Below, piece by piece: positions 10,301-17,640 of a stretch of DNA of 64,000 nt (position 1 is the stretch's first letter; each line of letters begins with the position of its first letter). Source of the DNA: G965237725 sp965237725 (GTDB lineage: Bacteria; Pseudomonadota; Gammaproteobacteria; Arenicellales; Poriferihabitantaceae). Location: NCBI GenBank assembly GCA_965237725.1, contig OZ250151.1, forward strand, positions 4,278,001-4,342,000. The letters are read 5' to 3'. Under the pieces are notes generated by a model, which saw only the letters and a list, made by a program, of their open reading frames with translations, made no database searches and was not told the DNA's origin. A program made the position numbers and the translations under genes.

Positions 10301-10414
10301 GTATACCGATGGCGAGCCAATATGCCCGTAAGGCCGGGTATCATCGAGTTCAATTACCGCGCCATGAAGCGGGGAAAACACGAAAAACAATCCTATTAAA
10401 ATTAATTTTGCCAT
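7361..10414 (-). CDS. pilY1: Type IV pilus tip adhesin/assembly factor PilY1
   Basis: PilY1 is a large calcium-binding protein at the pilus tip that promotes adhesion and opposes retraction. The C-terminal beta-propeller is recognised by GANDGMLHAFRASDGLELFAYIP and AIYALDVTNP, with a calcium-loop-like DSDYDGDVDFVYTGD and another EF-hand-like stretch DTNTDGQVNSQD. The ATG at 10414 precedes a signal peptide (MAKLILIGLFFVFSPLHG) and gives 1017 residues. An upstream in-frame start at 10495 would overlap pilX by 34 bp. There is no N-terminal von Willebrand A domain. A lysine tract (KGKGKKKKKKGKSKS) and a Pro/Gly-rich C-terminus are unusual insertions. Confidence 0.9.
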   Translation of the reverse strand: MAKLILIGLFFVFSPLHGAVIELDDTRPYGHIGSPSVYPSILNGDGSVLFETRFDVDQFTGDVVAREVSSDGVIKQDIVKEDADGNVYVTDDNAKWRAHKVLPRPGNRKIFTADKPFQWGSLGERLQNILGSKELLEWIRGAEDNEGAHPGNFRSRQHLNHKNKKLHYVLGDMPHSSVQYMGPPFRLINDPDYSQFRVENKTRIPVVFVGANDGMLHAFRASDGLELFAYIPEAILGDLAHLSDQNYTQSYWVDGTPNISDAKADFPACPAGGGKNDTNKCWRTVLLGGLGSGGSAIYALDVTNPAPSSASEAARMYLWEFSKDEDSDMGFSFSRPEVAKLSDGTWVAIFGNGIQDSGTSNSTLYIVKIEDGTLIQKLELVPAGSVGPNGLLSPTILDSDYDGDVDFVYTGDTDGNMWKIDVSKMTGKSGGGDFPGVSAYRTSRGIPLPLAKVTGIDSDDNETFLVIQTKPIVTTTSDGKRIVIFGTGRLFGGDEAVSNYGDSLFGILDNADSETGHGRYSPPGAPIASSFALKTYSPSLATPATIRVLSSGIGSRDVGWRIALENGERILTDPVLTNGRIVFTTVNPLHIGNINWLNGVNYETGGAPDDVFLDTNTDGQVNSQDMSGAAVPISLFLGHGIASNPRIVNINGTLDLNIVTRGLKRGEFESPFNDPGLLGGHFDLDTFYAHADDPEHETKACYYDSKGKGKKKKKKGKSKSCHTHEYDDNWDVNGVNMLETGGVVGTNPDVETATGILSSKHISLLEMMTLHTEFDSRTKVVISIVNPQSVDTQVMADARATAGIDDNVIAPPATIYFKCKSENRIVEFAPNFMTRPKFIGRENSGDRTCNKAGDIEELRIKFSDINSLRATEPSCVKDNKAGPFVNGNTGYRNGALVVSLSTVAGKVVYENANYEHLKKDTLDPNSVPSGTTIGCEKANEELRAYKDPEKFGGNPVTPPNEPPGGGTQPGDPENPGDQDGGAVGESPNGSIISEEATVSATSISSSRVSWREVLDSN

Positions 10415-10461
10415 GATCTGCACTATTGAATTTCCATTTTTCCTTAGTGAATAACGGTTCC

Positions 10462-11007
10462 CTAAATACACGGAAGACCGTCCTTTTTGATACACCGTCG
10501 GTATACCGTCTGAATTAACGTGTTAGCAATTTTGGAACTATCGGTACCCCGTGAAGTAATTCTATAAAAATGAATTATTTTTTCTCCATCCCGGGGTATT
10601 TTCCTGAAACCAAGATACTCCACGGTATATTTCCCATAGACGGCACCATTTGATTCCGCATGGGCAGCGGACGCCCACTCAATGGATTTAATGTCGGGAA
10701 CACCGTTTTTTGTGGTCATACGATCGGGGGTTAGTGACCCTAAAAGTGAATTATCGCAGTCTAAAATAGACAATAAGCATGCTATCAACATCTCATCCCA
10801 GGCACTTTCTCCAACAACGGCCGCCGATTCTGCGTTATTAAAGGAGGCCTGTTTTTGTTGCATGTTTCGCGCCAGCAGCGTTTCCAGTTTTGCTGATTTC
10901 ATGCTTGTAAAGCCGATGGTGGATAATAGAAGTAACATCACCAGCGTAACTACTAGAACGGCTCCAGCATTGCTTTTTGCATAAAAACTCAAATTAATCT
11001 GACGCAC
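10462..11007 (-). CDS. pilX: Type IV pilus assembly protein PilX
   Basis: A 181-residue PilX-family minor pilin. The N-terminus NAGAVLVVTLVMLLLLSTIGF is the PilX-type helix that lacks the classical GFTLIE cleavage text, and the following ETLLARNMQQKQASFNNAESA is diagnostic for the PilX N-terminal domain. Translation probably begins at a GTG at 11007. It lies 39 bp after pilW and just before pilY1. PilX helps pilus priming and aggregation. Identification is secure, but the exact start codon is less so. Confidence 0.87.
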   Translation of the reverse strand: MRQINLSFYAKSNAGAVLVVTLVMLLLLSTIGFTSMKSAKLETLLARNMQQKQASFNNAESAAVVGESAWDEMLIACLLSILDCDNSLLGSLTPDRMTTKNGVPDIKSIEWASAAHAESNGAVYGKYTVEYLGFRKIPRDGEKIIHFYRITSRGTDSSKIANTLIQTVYRRCIKKDGLPCI

Positions 11008-11046
11008 AAGCCTTGTACCAAACGTTTATCGCCTGCCCCTGAAAAT

Positions 11047-12117
11047 TCACATTCCCACTATCTCGATATTCAGGCCTGGATTTCTTAAAAAGATCGTTTC
11101 TCGATATAATTTTCGATAGTAACCATCGGGTTTAGTAATACTCTCCCCAGCAAATTCGTAGCGGTTACGGTTTGTATATCCGGTAACTGGGTTTGGGGCC
11201 CGTGAAAGCACAAATATCTGTACCGATAAAACCTGCTCCCATTCGGCTAATGAAATTTCGCTGGCTTCCACATATCGATCCACGGTGAAATCAAAATCGA
11301 TATCGATTCCAAACAAAAGCTGGAGGTTTTCAATATTTTCCACCAACGGATCTGAATGCATTTTATTTTTAGAAAGGGTTAACCGAACCAGGGTAGGGAT
11401 GTTGTCATCAACACCATCACAAATTGTGTCCCGACCTGATATCTTAGGATCACTACACCGCCTGATGTAATACACATTTGTGGAAAGCGCATAAGTGATT
11501 GCGGGAAATTCATTAACCATTGACATAACCCGAGTGTTTAACTTCTTTTTTGATGCCGCCCTGAATACGGCTCCCTGGGTTAACGACGCATGTAAATAGA
11601 GATAGTTCTTTTTTATATTTGACGTTGAAACGGGTTTGCTTTTGGCATGACGAATAACTAACACATCGCTGTCGGGCAAATAATTATCTGCATTGATACA
11701 ATTTGCGGAATAGGGGTTGCCATTATTTTCTGCAAAAACAGGCTTAGACAAATCCGTAGCCCAACCTTCGGTACCACATCCGAAAATCATCAACTCAGTT
11801 TCCGTAGTATCGATCGTAGATGAATTTATATTTTCACCAGCGTATCCCGCTAATCGAAGATCTTCCGAAATTATCTGTAACGCAAATTGAGCGTTTTCCT
11901 GAATCTGTCGATTGAACGACTGAATACGATAACTCATACGACTATTTGCCCAAAGCGTCAGTACGACGGTGAGAATTCCAAGACTAATTGTGGTGGCGAT
12001 TAAAATTTCTACAAAAGTAAATCCGTTCATCCTGCTCGATGAAAAGTTCATGGGGCGCTTACTAGAAAGCATGTTTTTGGTATTCCTGGGAAATTTTAGC
12101 CTGGAGCGTTCCATCAA
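11047..12117 (-). CDS. pilW: Type IV pilus minor pilin PilW
   Basis: The first gene of the minor-pilin operon. A prepilin motif GFTFVEILIATTISLGILTVV follows Gly32 when the first start is used. In-frame ATG codons at residues 2 and 23 are alternatives that would give a shorter, more usual leader. QENAQFALQIISEDLRLAGYAG is the PilW family signature. At about 356 residues it is a normal length. The 473-bp region upstream has no gene and should hold the operon promoter. PilW is a scaffold for PilX and PilY1 in the tip complex. Confidence 0.87.
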   Translation of the reverse strand: MMERSRLKFPRNTKNMLSSKRPMNFSSSRMNGFTFVEILIATTISLGILTVVLTLWANSRMSYRIQSFNRQIQENAQFALQIISEDLRLAGYAGENINSSTIDTTETELMIFGCGTEGWATDLSKPVFAENNGNPYSANCINADNYLPDSDVLVIRHAKSKPVSTSNIKKNYLYLHASLTQGAVFRAASKKKLNTRVMSMVNEFPAITYALSTNVYYIRRCSDPKISGRDTICDGVDDNIPTLVRLTLSKNKMHSDPLVENIENLQLLFGIDIDFDFTVDRYVEASEISLAEWEQVLSVQIFVLSRAPNPVTGYTNRNRYEFAGESITKPDGYYRKLYRETIFLRNPGLNIEIVGM

Positions 12118-12590
12118 GAACCAATCTCAATATTGTTAAAATAAAAGTCAATCATGCAAATAGTAGTGCTGGATTGTCTATCCAGATCGAAATAAAAGAT
12201 GTGACAAAAGTTACAATTTGGTTTTATCTATTCGTGGTAGTAGACAATAAATAGGCCGCCAAATAGTTAAAATATTCAATTTTGGTATAGCATTGGTACT
12301 GATAATATTAAAATACTTAATACCTATAAAACCCTTTTTAACAATTAGTTACATTGCATTTATAATAAATTAAATCCTTAAACTGACGTATCCAAACAAA
12401 CCCAGGTAGGCTGTAAAAATTTACCCCGTACGCCCGGGTTTTACTGAATTATTTACTAGCCGATATCCAGACAGAATTTTTAACCGCACGTTTGCCATCT
12501 TCATTTCTTGACATTCCACCCGAAAAGGTTGGAGAATAAGCCCAGAGAAAAAATGAAAACATCCACCAAACTCCCCGTCGTCCCACATAG
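12118..12590. other. Gene-free AT-rich region between pilW and a CDF transporter
   Basis: About 470 bp between divergent genes with no credible coding frame. The stretch from 12190 to 12400 is very AT-rich and probably carries the pilW operon promoter on the minus strand and the promoter of the downstream transporter on the plus strand, but I could not define -35/-10 pairs or operators with confidence. The minus-strand open frame running through 12449-12778 is antisense to the transporter and is not counted. Confidence 0.5.
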
Positions 12591-13550
12591 TTGAAACCTA
12601 AATCCGGATCGAAATGGGTCGTCATCGCGGCTCTTGTCGGCAATGGTTTAATTGCCATTACAAAAATGATTGCATCAGCCATAACGGGCAGTTCTGCCAT
12701 GTTAAGTGAAGCTGTGCACTCCATCGTCGATACCGGCAACCAGGGTCTGCTGTTATGGGGAATGAACCGTTCATCCAAGCCCGCAGATGAAAGGCATCCG
12801 TTTGGTTATGGAATGGAGTTATATTTCTGGACATTCGTTGTTGCCATACTGATATTTGCAATCGGGGCAGGGGTGTCGCTTTATGAAGGATTTTCCAAAC
12901 TCAGTCACCCCCATGAAGTGCGTCATATCTATATCAATTACATCGTATTAAGCGTTGCAATGGTATTCGAAGGCGTCGCCTGGACCATAGCATTTCGCGA
13001 ATTTCGCAAGCACAAAGGCAAATTAGGCTATTTCAAAGCCATGCAATTGAGCAAGGATCCAACGGTATTTACAGTTCTGTTTGAAGACAGCGCAGCTATG
13101 CTGGGTCTGATAGTGGCGTTCATTGGGCTTTTGTTAACCCAGTGGTTGAATTTACCCATTTTTGATGCCCTGGCATCTATCGTAATCGGCGTTATTCTCG
13201 CCTGTACTGCCATGTTACTGGCTTATGAGAGCAAAGGTTTATTAATTGGCGAAGCTGCAAGTCAGGAAGTGGTTTCGGGTATTCGTGATATCGTCACAAA
13301 AGAAACCGATATTTTAAGTATCAATGAAATTCTAACCATGCACATGGGACCAGAAGATGTTCTGCTAAATATTAGTCTGGATTTTCATGACAATATTTCT
13401 GCTGGTGAAGTTGAAAGAACCATTACCCGGTTAGAAATTAATATCAAAGAACAATATCCCGAAATAGCACGAATATTTATCGAAGCACAGAATCGTATCG
13501 CCCACCTTCGAAATATCGCTAACGACCAGCATATCAACGGTAACGACTAA
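12591..13550 (+). CDS. Cation diffusion facilitator family transporter
   Basis: A 319-residue CDF antiporter that would export divalent metals such as zinc, iron, manganese or cobalt in exchange for protons. The first helix region (GNGLIAITKMIASAITGSS) leads into the metal site AMLSEAVHSIVDTGNQ, where the His and Asp of HSIVD are ligands. Six hydrophobic segments are followed by a cytoplasmic C-terminal domain (about 210-310, MHMGPEDVLLNISLDF). Translation appears to start at TTG. An ATG at 12553 is in another frame that stops at once. Metal specificity cannot be assigned from sequence. Confidence 0.87.
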   Translation: MKPKSGSKWVVIAALVGNGLIAITKMIASAITGSSAMLSEAVHSIVDTGNQGLLLWGMNRSSKPADERHPFGYGMELYFWTFVVAILIFAIGAGVSLYEGFSKLSHPHEVRHIYINYIVLSVAMVFEGVAWTIAFREFRKHKGKLGYFKAMQLSKDPTVFTVLFEDSAAMLGLIVAFIGLLLTQWLNLPIFDALASIVIGVILACTAMLLAYESKGLLIGEAASQEVVSGIRDIVTKETDILSINEILTMHMGPEDVLLNISLDFHDNISAGEVERTITRLEINIKEQYPEIARIFIEAQNRIAHLRNIANDQHINGND

Positions 13551-13605
13551 CCACGGTCATTTCGAATTCGATGATCAACCGGGCATATCATTCCCCGAGT
13601 CCTCT

Positions 13606-14535
13606 TTGAAAATCTTCTTGATGATTGCCTTTATTTTCCTGGCCGGCTGGCTATATACGATGTACGGAACCGCCGATCTCGATCAGCGCTATCCACCGAT
13701 AGGTGAGATCACCGAAATTGACGGTAATCTGATTCATTACACAGATTCCGGAGGGGAAGGGCGACCGGTCATATTGTTGCACGGTGCCAGCTCCAACTTA
13801 CGGGACTTTTCCAGCAGCCTGGTGAACCCCCTCGCCCATAACTATCGCGTAATCGCCATCGACAGACCAGGATTCGGTAATAGTACCCGAAGGCAGAATG
13901 GCTGGCTTGATCCAACCAAACAGGCTGCCATTGTGCACCAATTGCTCATTAGATTGGGAGCCCAGAATCCTGTACTCATCGGTCACTCCTGGTCCGGGGC
14001 ATTGGTATTAAGTTATCTTCTTGAATTCCCCGGGCATGGGTCCGGTGCCATTCTGATCACCCCTGCGATATATCCCTGGTATGACCCGGCATCGGTCTAC
14101 AACCGTATCGCCGGTGTTCCCGTGGTCGGCAAGTTTCTGGCCCATACCCTGGTGTTTCCCGTGGGTAAGCTGGTATTGGGTCCTGGAATTCGTAAGGTGC
14201 TATCACCTGGAGAGATGCCCGATGGCTATCGGAAAAATGCCGCCATTGACACCATGTTGCGACCTTCTACATTTCTTGCGAATGCCGAGGACTTGCGCAA
14301 TTTGAATGATTATCTTGTCCGCCGTAGCGTTGAGTACAACAGTATTACGACGCCAATATTAGCCATTATCGGAGATAACGACAGCGTGGTGAGCAACACC
14401 ATTCATACAGCACAGTTAAAAACTGCAATACCAGCAATACGGGTACTTGAAATCGAGAATAGTGGCCATGCACCACACCAGACCCATAGTGATCAGGTTA
14501 CAGGACTGATAAAAGATTTTGTAAATAAACTGTAA
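13606..14535 (+). CDS. Membrane-anchored alpha/beta hydrolase
   Basis: Alpha/beta hydrolase of 309 residues with an N-terminal hydrophobic segment (residues 1-19), probably a membrane anchor or uncleaved signal. The nucleophile elbow GHSWSG puts Ser128 in the catalytic position, the oxyanion-hole text is LLHGASSN near 58-65, and the acid and histidine fall in GDNDSVV and NSGHAPHQ. TTG at 13606 or ATG at 13621 may start translation. It is 55 bp after the CDF gene on the same strand. The substrate is unknown; esterase or lipase-like activity is inferred from the fold. Confidence 0.82.
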   Translation: MKIFLMIAFIFLAGWLYTMYGTADLDQRYPPIGEITEIDGNLIHYTDSGGEGRPVILLHGASSNLRDFSSSLVNPLAHNYRVIAIDRPGFGNSTRRQNGWLDPTKQAAIVHQLLIRLGAQNPVLIGHSWSGALVLSYLLEFPGHGSGAILITPAIYPWYDPASVYNRIAGVPVVGKFLAHTLVFPVGKLVLGPGIRKVLSPGEMPDGYRKNAAIDTMLRPSTFLANAEDLRNLNDYLVRRSVEYNSITTPILAIIGDNDSVVSNTIHTAQLKTAIPAIRVLEIENSGHAPHQTHSDQVTGLIKDFVNKL

Positions 14536-14705
14536 AGCACTACTGTCAAACTCCCAACTCGCCCATGGAATTAATGCATGTCATCTTGCATAGAATACAG
14601 CGGGTAGGGCGTATCTATGATTTCATGCAATATCGTCAAAAATTTAATCTCTCCGGCTCCTTTATATCTTATGGATCCAAGATCAAAGACCTGACCCCAA
14701 TTACG

Positions 14706-14870
14706 AATCGACTATTAAGACAGTACTTTCCAAAGGGAACGGACTTGTCTGCTCACTCACAAGCGCAACTAAATAAAGTAGCCAGAGCACTTAACGAAAG
14801 GCCGAGAAAAACGTTAGAATACGAAACACCAGCCGAACGGTTTAACGCATGTGTTGCGTCCATCGGTTGA
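14706..14870 (+). pseudogene. IS30-family transposase C-terminal remnant
   Basis: In this frame the last 54 residues read NRLLRQYFPKGTDLS, then QAQLNKVARALNERPRKTL and YETPAERFNACVAS, the conserved C-terminal end of IS30-family transposases. The in-frame text upstream does not look like transposase, so the N-terminal DDE domain and left end are missing. The sequence before it (GACCTGACCCCAATTA at about 14688) may be insertion-sequence debris. It marks this side of the dif region as a site of past insertions. Confidence 0.82.
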
Positions 14871-14949
14871 ATTCGCAACTCAAAGCCGTCAGTCACGCCT
14901 AGATATCATAACTGCCTACCTCCTAAATAGCAGTCATTCACATCCGTAT

Positions 14950-15759
14950 TTAGATATTCAGAAGAAGCGAGCCAAGTAGTGCTGACGGTGCATCTTCATG
15001 AACGATATGGGATGCGTCAGTAATAGGAGTGAAACTCTTGGCTTTCACCAAATCACATAATTGACGCCCCTGCTCGGGTGGAATGAACGTATCGCGCATA
15101 CCCCAAGTAATGTGGATATCGAAGTTAGTTTCAGAATATACCTTCTGCGCTTGTTCAATGTTAGCAAGATTTGCTTGTGCAATTTGTCGGTAGAAGCCAG
15201 CTTTACCGATGTCATTGGACCATGGTTCAAAATAGATCTTTATAGACTCTTCACGAAGAGGATAGTGCGCTGCGGCTTGAATGTAGGCACGAAATAACGC
15301 TTCATGCGCATAATCGGGGAGGCCGGAGAAGGCTGGCTCGTAATTAGCCACGTGCGTGTAAAAGGGTGACCCCGATGGCAAGACAGCCACCGCATTTACC
15401 AAATGCAGTTTTTCATATTCGATTCCGTTTATATAATGCCCTCGGAGAGCAGCTAATCCACCAAAATCATGACCGACAACTTGTGGGCGTTTTAGCGCCC
15501 AATGTCCTACTAGAGCTTCTAGAAGATCACTCTGAACTGATTCGGTGACGTTCTGGTTTTCGCTCATTTCGGATCTCCCAGCCCCCACCATGTCAAAGTA
15601 ATATACTTGATGTGTCTTTGCCAACCAGGGAGCAATAGCTCGCCAGGCCTGTGCTGACCACGGAAAACCGTGCACTAAAACGATGGGGGCTCCTTCTCCT
15701 ATAGAACCCCAGGCTATGGCTTGGCCATTAAACATAAATCTCTCGTTAAGTTCTAACAT
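14950..15759 (-). CDS. Alpha/beta hydrolase, haloalkane dehalogenase/epoxide hydrolase-like
   Basis: A 269-residue hydrolase. The nucleophile elbow reads VVGHDFGGLAA, placing Asp98 rather than serine at the catalytic position, as in haloacid/haloalkane dehalogenases and epoxide hydrolases. LVHGFPWSAQAWR supplies the oxyanion region, and the acid and His are probably in TWGMRDTFIPP and DASHIVHED. It is divergent from an ArsR-type regulator 57 bp away, which suggests that regulator controls it, perhaps in response to its substrate. Which dehalogenase or epoxide substrate it uses is not visible. Confidence 0.82.
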   Translation of the reverse strand: MLELNERFMFNGQAIAWGSIGEGAPIVLVHGFPWSAQAWRAIAPWLAKTHQVYYFDMVGAGRSEMSENQNVTESVQSDLLEALVGHWALKRPQVVGHDFGGLAALRGHYINGIEYEKLHLVNAVAVLPSGSPFYTHVANYEPAFSGLPDYAHEALFRAYIQAAAHYPLREESIKIYFEPWSNDIGKAGFYRQIAQANLANIEQAQKVYSETNFDIHITWGMRDTFIPPEQGRQLCDLVKAKSFTPITDASHIVHEDAPSALLGSLLLNI

Positions 15760-15816
15760 CTCTCATTTTTCTCATTTTCTATTGACATTTAGCTATTATG
15801 CTATATAACTATATGT
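15760..15816 (+). promoter_or_regulatory. Divergent promoter/operator of the hydrolase and ArsR-type gene
   Basis: TTGACA at 15782-15787 and TATAAC at 15804-15809 are separated by 16 bp and read toward the regulator. The -10 box ends only 7 bp before the regulator's ATG at 15817, so its mRNA may be leaderless or nearly so. The same stretch contains imperfect dyads (TAGCTA and TATAACTA) that resemble the half-sites of the arsenic operator at 34925-34946 and could be the ArsR binding site. The assignment is inferred from position and base pattern. Confidence 0.55.
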
Positions 15817-16137
15817 ATGCACAATAGAGAAGATCAAATTAAGGCTCTTGCCAACGAGACGCGGATCGAAATCTTACGCGTTCTAGACGTACCGATGACT
15901 CATTTTAGTCAACAGGAATCTGCCGACCCGATTGAAACTGGTGTATGCGTCCAACTGATTGCGGAACACTTTGGTGTAAGTCAGCCAACGATCAGCAGGC
16001 ATATCGAGTTATTAAAACGAGCTGGGTTCATCACAACAAAGCGTCAGCAGAAATGGACCTATTGTTCTCGTAACGAAGAAACACTCGCTGGATATGCCGA
16101 GTGGTTAAAGGAGTCTTTGAATATCAAAAGCCCATGA
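15817..16137 (+). CDS. ArsR-family winged-helix transcriptional regulator
   Basis: A 106-residue winged-helix protein. DQIKALANETRIEILRVL is the ArsR dimer/first-helix signature and FGVSQPTISRHIELLKRAG is the recognition helix with the wing following (TTKRQQKWTYCSR). There are only two cysteines (one in GVCVQL, one in YCSR) and no CxC metal motif in the recognition helix, so sensing of arsenite is not supported. It probably represses itself and the divergent hydrolase. The recognition helix contains the SQPTISRHL-like text seen in non-metal ArsR members that respond to organic ligands. Confidence 0.85.
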   Translation: MHNREDQIKALANETRIEILRVLDVPMTHFSQQESADPIETGVCVQLIAEHFGVSQPTISRHIELLKRAGFITTKRQQKWTYCSRNEETLAGYAEWLKESLNIKSP

Positions 16138-16219
16138 TTACATAATAAAATGATTGACCGCTTTATGTGATTACAACATTTTTCTGTTAGTGGGTGTAAT
16201 TTTCCCTTAAGGGCAATTA

Positions 16220-16301
16220 GCCGACCCTCAAAAGCAACTTTTGAGCGTCAGCTTTCTCCATAGCGGTCACTCGTTGTGCAAATCTAAGGGGCTGTTATAT
16301 A
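16220..16301 (+). repeat. Dispersed 80-bp repeat, copy 1
   Basis: Starts GCCGACCCTCAAAAGC, includes GCGTCAGCTTTCTCC and AGCGGTCACTCG, and ends in GGGGCTGTTATAT. A second copy at 16913-16994 matches at roughly four fifths of positions by eye. Partial inverted copies of its end occur at 25268-25294 and 25404-25440. The two direct copies bracket the secreted-protein gene at 16381-16824. Such GCGGTCA-containing intergenic repeats are widespread in bacterial genomes, but here they cluster only around the dif array. Confidence 0.7.
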
Positions 16302-16380
16302 CTCATAACTACCTTTCAGCGATTAAATTAATGTTAGTGGAGTCCTGGCCAATTAAGTACAGTTATTGATTCCAGGCGAT

Positions 16381-16824
16381 ATGAAAAAGCTGATCAAACT
16401 ATTCCTTCTGATCCTTGCTCTGTCCGTCGAATTGACGGATACCGCCGACGCCCGATCATGCGTTGCCCCGGTGTTAAGAAACTTTCCATTGGTTTTTAAA
16501 GCTGAGGTTGTAGCAAAACCTGGGAAGAACACCATGAGTGTTCGAGTAAATAGCGTGCTTAGTGGTAATGAGGATCGGCGGACCGTTCTAATCGACTATG
16601 ATGGAGTCGCGGTTTGGAGCCAGTCGGATTTATTTACGGTGGGTGACGAGTGGGTATTTGCATTTGATCCAAGCAAATCACTCGAGAACGGTATTTATGA
16701 ATTGGTGCTTTGCGCCACAGATTATTTACCGATCGAGAACGAAAAAGTCTCCGCAAACTTGGAGGGAAGTGGTTATAAAGAATACAGTATGGAGGAATTG
16801 GCTTCGCAGTTCCTGACTCAGTAG
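16381..16824 (+). CDS. Small secreted protein, possible NTR/TIMP-like domain
   Basis: With the ATG at 16381 the product is 147 residues with a signal peptide (MKKLIKLFLLILALSVEL). An in-frame TTG 15 bp upstream is less likely. After the signal, a cysteine followed by a region pattern like RSCVAPVLRNFPLVFKAEVV and later GDEWVFAF and ELVLCATDY resembles the spacing of NTR/TIMP-like domains, in which N-terminal and central cysteines pair. That similarity is weak and is inference only. The gene sits alone between two 80-bp repeats just left of the phage array and may be cargo of a degraded Xer element. Confidence 0.6.
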   Translation: MKKLIKLFLLILALSVELTDTADARSCVAPVLRNFPLVFKAEVVAKPGKNTMSVRVNSVLSGNEDRRTVLIDYDGVAVWSQSDLFTVGDEWVFAFDPSKSLENGIYELVLCATDYLPIENEKVSANLEGSGYKEYSMEELASQFLTQ

Positions 16825-16912
16825 CCATTTCACGACGAAAATATGGGATAGTCCTAATCCTTTATTGTACGTGATCGATTTGGGCTGCAATTTTCAGTCA
16901 GTCAGTGGATAT

Positions 16913-16994
16913 TGCCGACTCTCACTAATAATTTTTGAACGTCAGCTTTCTCCGTAGCGGTCACTCGCTGTGAAAATTTAAGAAGCTGCTATAT
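16913..16994 (+). repeat. Dispersed 80-bp repeat, copy 2
   Basis: Begins GCCGACTCTCAC, shares CGTCAGCTTTCTCC and AGCGGTCACTCGC with copy 1 at 16220-16301 and ends GCTGCTATATAT. The pair encloses a single secreted-protein gene, giving a cassette-like arrangement of repeat, gene, repeat. Confidence 0.7.
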
Positions 16995-17037
16995 ATGGGA
17001 GACAGTCAACTTTTCAATATTATTAAGTCAGGAAATC

Positions 17038-17072
17038 TAATGTTGTATCCCATCCATGGGATTGCAACATTA
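17038..17072. repeat. Hairpin with ATCCCATNNATGGGAT palindrome, copy 1
   Basis: The outer arms TAATGTTG and CAACATTA pair, and inside them the 16-bp palindrome at 17047-17062 (ATCCCAT, two bases, ATGGGAT) pairs again with one small bulge between. The same palindrome occurs at 24173-24188, 25482-25497 and, with two changes in the middle and arm, at 25778-25793. The first three lie 133-153 bp left of Xer sites A, B and C. A protein-binding or DNA-folding role linked to the attachment sites is possible. Confidence 0.7.
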
Positions 17073-17191
17073 GGGTTTGCGCTGAGGGGGGTTGTAAATA
17101 AGGTAACTAGTCCTTGATCGAACTAATGTGCTAATTTTGGCTGTTTTAGGCTATTAAATAGCAATATAAGCCCTAATATCAGTAATAAACT
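17047..17191 (+). repeat. Long direct repeat flanking attachment site, left copy
   Basis: This 145-bp segment aligns with 25482-25634, about 70 percent by eye. Shared blocks include the ATCCCAT palindrome, TTGTAAATAA, GCTAATTTTGG, TGTTTTAG and TATTAAATA. Both copies end directly at the XerC arm of a dif-like site. The copy at site B has only the palindrome. The simplest reading is that elements of one family have inserted here more than once, each leaving this right end next to a dif arm. Confidence 0.7.
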
Positions 17192-17589
17192 ACTTCGTAT
17201 AATGTATACGTAGTAAAGTTCGAGCCGCTGATATTATTTGATGTAGCATTTAAAAAATCGACTTCCTGCAAGTAACCTGTTGCCGTTTCTATCCCTCCTA
17301 AGAGGAGAGCGGCTACGAAAAAAGATGCTGCGATTGAGTTCCCCGTACTCTGCCAAAAGAGCTTGGACTTTTCTTCCTTAGCTCTCTCTGCATTGTAGAC
17401 GGCAATTACATGTAGTGGTTCCACTTTGGCGAGAGACGCTATATTTAGTAATGTAATGTCTTTCGCAGGTCCACCGTTACGTATTTGTGACAACCCTCCG
17501 CGCGAAATTTTTATTTTTTTTGCCAGTTCATTATAGGATTTAGAACTGGTATTTTTTTTCGCGAGGTCGATGATTTCTTTAAGCTTCAT
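17179..17589 (-). CDS. Inovirus-type HTH repressor (DUF3693-like) crossing the attachment site
   Basis: A 136-residue protein with an N-terminal helix-turn-helix (NELAKKIKISRGGLSQIRNGG, about 20-40) followed by LNIASLAKVEPLHVIAVYNAERAKEEKSK, the arrangement of DUF3693-like regulators found beside filamentous phages. A hydrophobic segment (AASFFVAALLLGG) follows. The last codons lie in Xer site A, and the stop at 17179 is host-side sequence. In the circular phage the frame would continue for 28 residues encoded at 24215-24301. It is divergent from the replication genes across an operator region and is the likely immunity repressor. Confidence 0.8.
   Translation of the reverse strand: MKLKEIIDLAKKNTSSKSYNELAKKIKISRGGLSQIRNGGPAKDITLLNIASLAKVEPLHVIAVYNAERAKEEKSKLFWQSTGNSIAASFFVAALLLGGIETATGYLQEVDFLNATSNNISGSNFTTYTLYEVVYY
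17192..17219 (+). other. Xer attachment site A, left prophage junction (attL)
   Basis: The XerC arm ACTTCGTATAA (17192-17202) and centre TGTATA (17203-17208) are identical to those of the dif site at 25635. The right arm, CGTAGTAAAGT, keeps only the outer bases of the XerD arm. Instead, 17191-17201 and 17205-17215 form an inverted repeat with 10 of 11 pairs around ATG, so the right side mimics an inverted XerC arm. This is what XerC strand exchange between host dif and a phage attP would leave at the left end. The 3' end of the repressor gene crosses it. Confidence 0.8.
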
Positions 17590-17640
17590 TTTGATACCTC
17601 AGTTGAAATTGCTCTCCAATTATATTAAGAAAAGTGTTTG

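Larger units (their letters stand above)
16825..17178. other. Gene-free region with repeats left of attachment site A
   Basis: No credible coding frame. It contains the second copy of the 80-bp repeat (16913-16994), a long imperfect hairpin centred on ATCCCATCCATGGGAT (17047-17062), and an AT-rich stretch whose sequence clearly matches the region left of dif at 25482-25634. That match suggests this flank is itself the right end of an older Xer-integrated element, not plain host DNA. Confidence 0.65.

Noticed and set aside
12449..12778. 109-codon minus-strand frame at the CDF gene start
   Set aside because: It is antisense to the conserved transporter sequence and shows no family features.
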